In this document: positions 5,200-6,344 of the stretch, piece after piece
Layout: every line of letters starts with the position of its first letter
How positions within the stretch are numbered: the stretch's first letter is position 1
Made by a program: the position numbers and the translations under genes
Notes under the pieces: model-generated
Seen by the model: the letters and a program-made list of their open reading frames with translations, nothing else
The model's database searches: none
What the model was told of the DNA's origin: nothing
Assembly: GCA_022867105.1 (NCBI GenBank)
Contig: JALHVH010000035.1
Location: 1 to 6,344, forward strand
DNA: 6,344 bases
Direction: 5' to 3'
DNA from: Candidatus Aminicenantota bacterium
Lineage (GTDB): Bacteria; Acidobacteriota; Aminicenantia; Aminicenantales; Saccharicenantaceae

Positions 5200-6276
5200 T
5201 TAGAGAATGTGCGGGAACGAAAACCGTGTTTTTGCCGCGATTTTGAAATCTTCCAAGGAATTTTTTTCCTGGCGGAGAAGCCCTTCAAGAAAATGGTTAT
5301 AGAGAATACTTCGATGCCGGCTTTGAAGGGCGGAATAGCTTTGGCTGTGGATCGAGCTGATCAGATCCAGTCGCCTGGCATCCCAAAGAATATCCAGACG
5401 GTCGTCTTCGTGGAAATCCGCGATGACGAACTTCGATTGGTATTTAACTTCCGGAGCGAGGTAATTCAGGCCGTCAGCCCCCACCACCAGAAGAAAGTGA
5501 GCGGCGTGATAACCGTTGAATCGGAGATCGGTATTTTGGTACCTTTCCCGAATGAAAAAAACGTCGTTGCCGCCGTTCCTTCCCGCCCTAATTTGCTCGA
5601 TCTTTGCCGAGACCCCGTCTTGATCAGCGAGTTCAGGCGAGCCCAATCCCCATTTTGAACAGAGAGGATGGAAATATATCCAATGCACGCCAGCAGTCCT
5701 CAGCCGCTCGACCAAGCTATCCAGCTGCCCCACTCGGCTCGCCGACGTGAGCGCGCTCGCTCCGATCTTAAGCTCACTTCCTTCCCGGTCGATCCGCTGT
5801 CGAAGGAATTCGATCCGCTTCAGAGTGCTTCCGACCCCTCCTTTGGAGTTGTCCTCCCAATCATACATGGAAAGCCGGATCGTCGTCGCGTATTTGAGCA
5901 ATGCGTCGGCGACATGGGATCTGTTGATGAGGCTCCCATTGGTGACAACCGCGATCTCTTGAAAACCAAACCGGCGGGCGTTCTCGAGAACCTTCGGAAA
6001 CAGAAGCGACATCGTCGGTTCACCGCCGGTCAATAAAAGGCCTGATGTTTGACCCTTGAGATTGGCAAAGAGCTTCTCCAAGAAATCTATGGTTAAGTGA
6101 TGATGCTTGGCGGAATTGATGCTTGGACATTCTGGACAAACGCGGGTGCACTCGCTCGTCAGATCGAGCTCAAGCGTTACCGGAAATATGTTTTTGCCCT
6201 CCAAATAGCTGTTGACCCTCTCTTTGTGAAGGCCGACTTTTAACATCGACCCGACTTCCGATTTTGAGTTGATCAT
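5200..6276 (-). CDS. Radical SAM enzyme lacking C-terminal auxiliary-cluster cysteines
   Basis: This 358-residue protein has the radical SAM [4Fe-4S] motif CX3CX2C (C43, C47, C50) in LDLTSECTRVCPECPS, followed by LLTGGEPTMS (81-90), the GGEP SAM-binding element, and VVTNGSLI (110-117). The core would reductively cleave S-adenosylmethionine to a 5'-deoxyadenosyl radical. Past residue 255, the run YHAAHFLLVVGADGLNYLAPEV, then IADF and LDILWDARRLDLISSI, has the strand-turn-helix spacing of SPASM/twitch domains, but the cysteines that bind extra clusters are absent; the only other Cys in the protein is C206. Two starts are possible. The ATG at 6276 has AAAGG directly abutting it. The ATG at 6246 (M11) has only weak G-rich sequence upstream and begins nearer the conserved region. 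A promoter lies just upstream. Pairing with a GT2 suggests glycan or lipid modification, but the substrate is unknown. Confidence 0.88.
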   Translation of the reverse strand: MINSKSEVGSMLKVGLHKERVNSYLEGKNIFPVTLELDLTSECTRVCPECPSINSAKHHHLTIDFLEKLFANLKGQTSGLLLTGGEPTMSLLFPKVLENARRFGFQEIAVVTNGSLINRSHVADALLKYATTIRLSMYDWEDNSKGGVGSTLKRIEFLRQRIDREGSELKIGASALTSASRVGQLDSLVERLRTAGVHWIYFHPLCSKWGLGSPELADQDGVSAKIEQIRAGRNGGNDVFFIRERYQNTDLRFNGYHAAHFLLVVGADGLNYLAPEVKYQSKFVIADFHEDDRLDILWDARRLDLISSIHSQSYSALQSRHRSILYNHFLEGLLRQEKNSLEDFKIAAKTRFSFPHIL

Positions 6277-6313
6277 CCTTTCGGTGCAGGCCTTATCTCT
6301 CGATTTAAAAACG

Positions 6314-6342
6314 AGTATATCAGAATTTCATGATGGCGTTAA
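6314..6342 (-). promoter_or_regulatory. Sigma-70-like promoter for the radical SAM/GT2 pair
   Basis: On the minus strand, TTAACG (6342-6337, four of six) is followed after 17 bp by TATACT (6319-6314, five of six), with an extended TGA just before the -10. Transcription would begin near 6307, about 30 nt ahead of the ATG at 6276. It lies at the window edge, so an upstream gene in the same operon cannot be ruled out. Confidence 0.55.
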
Positions 6343-6344
6343 GA

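Noticed and set aside
5158..5658. A 166-codon plus-strand frame opposite the radical SAM gene
   Set aside because: It is fully antisense to a gene with clear motifs and shows no domain of its own.

Overview
The window is bacterial: start sites carry Shine-Dalgarno sequences, promoter candidates fit the sigma-70 pattern, and most of the recognisable genes belong to cell-surface polysaccharide or glycan assembly. No gene fixes the taxon. A Gram-negative host with a moderately GC-rich genome is plausible but inferred. Base composition changes along the window. The epimerase end (about 1-1050) is clearly GC-rich, the large membrane protein (1978-3978) is intermediate, and the glycosyltransferase/radical SAM pair (4301-6276) is visibly richer in A+T. 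This mosaic is typical of surface-polysaccharide loci built by repeated transfer.

All intact genes read on the minus strand, so transcription runs from right to left. From the right edge: a sigma-70-like promoter (6314-6342) precedes a radical SAM enzyme (5200-6276), followed after 26 nt by a family-2 glycosyltransferase (4301-5173). Next is a 322-bp gap with a decayed plus-strand gene fragment and a strong promoter candidate, then a 666-residue polytopic GT-C-like membrane glycosyltransferase (1978-3978). A 436-bp gap follows, holding a second plus-strand fragment (the C-terminal part of a dolichyl-phosphate-mannose-synthase-like glycosyltransferase) and several G/C-tract hairpins. Then come a small three-helix membrane protein of unknown function (1215-1541, GTG start) and a 165-bp gap with a near-consensus promoter. 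The last two genes are a WbpP/TviC-like UDP-N-acetylhexosamine 4-epimerase (105-1049) and, overlapping it by ATGA, the N-terminus of a nucleotide-sugar dehydrogenase that runs off the left edge.

Functionally, the epimerase and dehydrogenase would make an activated amino-sugar uronic acid, such as UDP-GalNAcA. The GT2 enzyme and the GT-C membrane protein would transfer sugars on the cytoplasmic and outer faces of the membrane. The radical SAM enzyme is paired with the GT2 and has no assignable substrate. The least ordinary items are the radical SAM protein, whose C-terminal region resembles a SPASM/twitch fold stripped of its cysteines; the GT-C protein with about five extra N-terminal helices; and the two plus-strand gene remnants on either side of the GT-C gene, which suggest past rearrangement. 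I see no CRISPR array, tRNA, rRNA or transposase.
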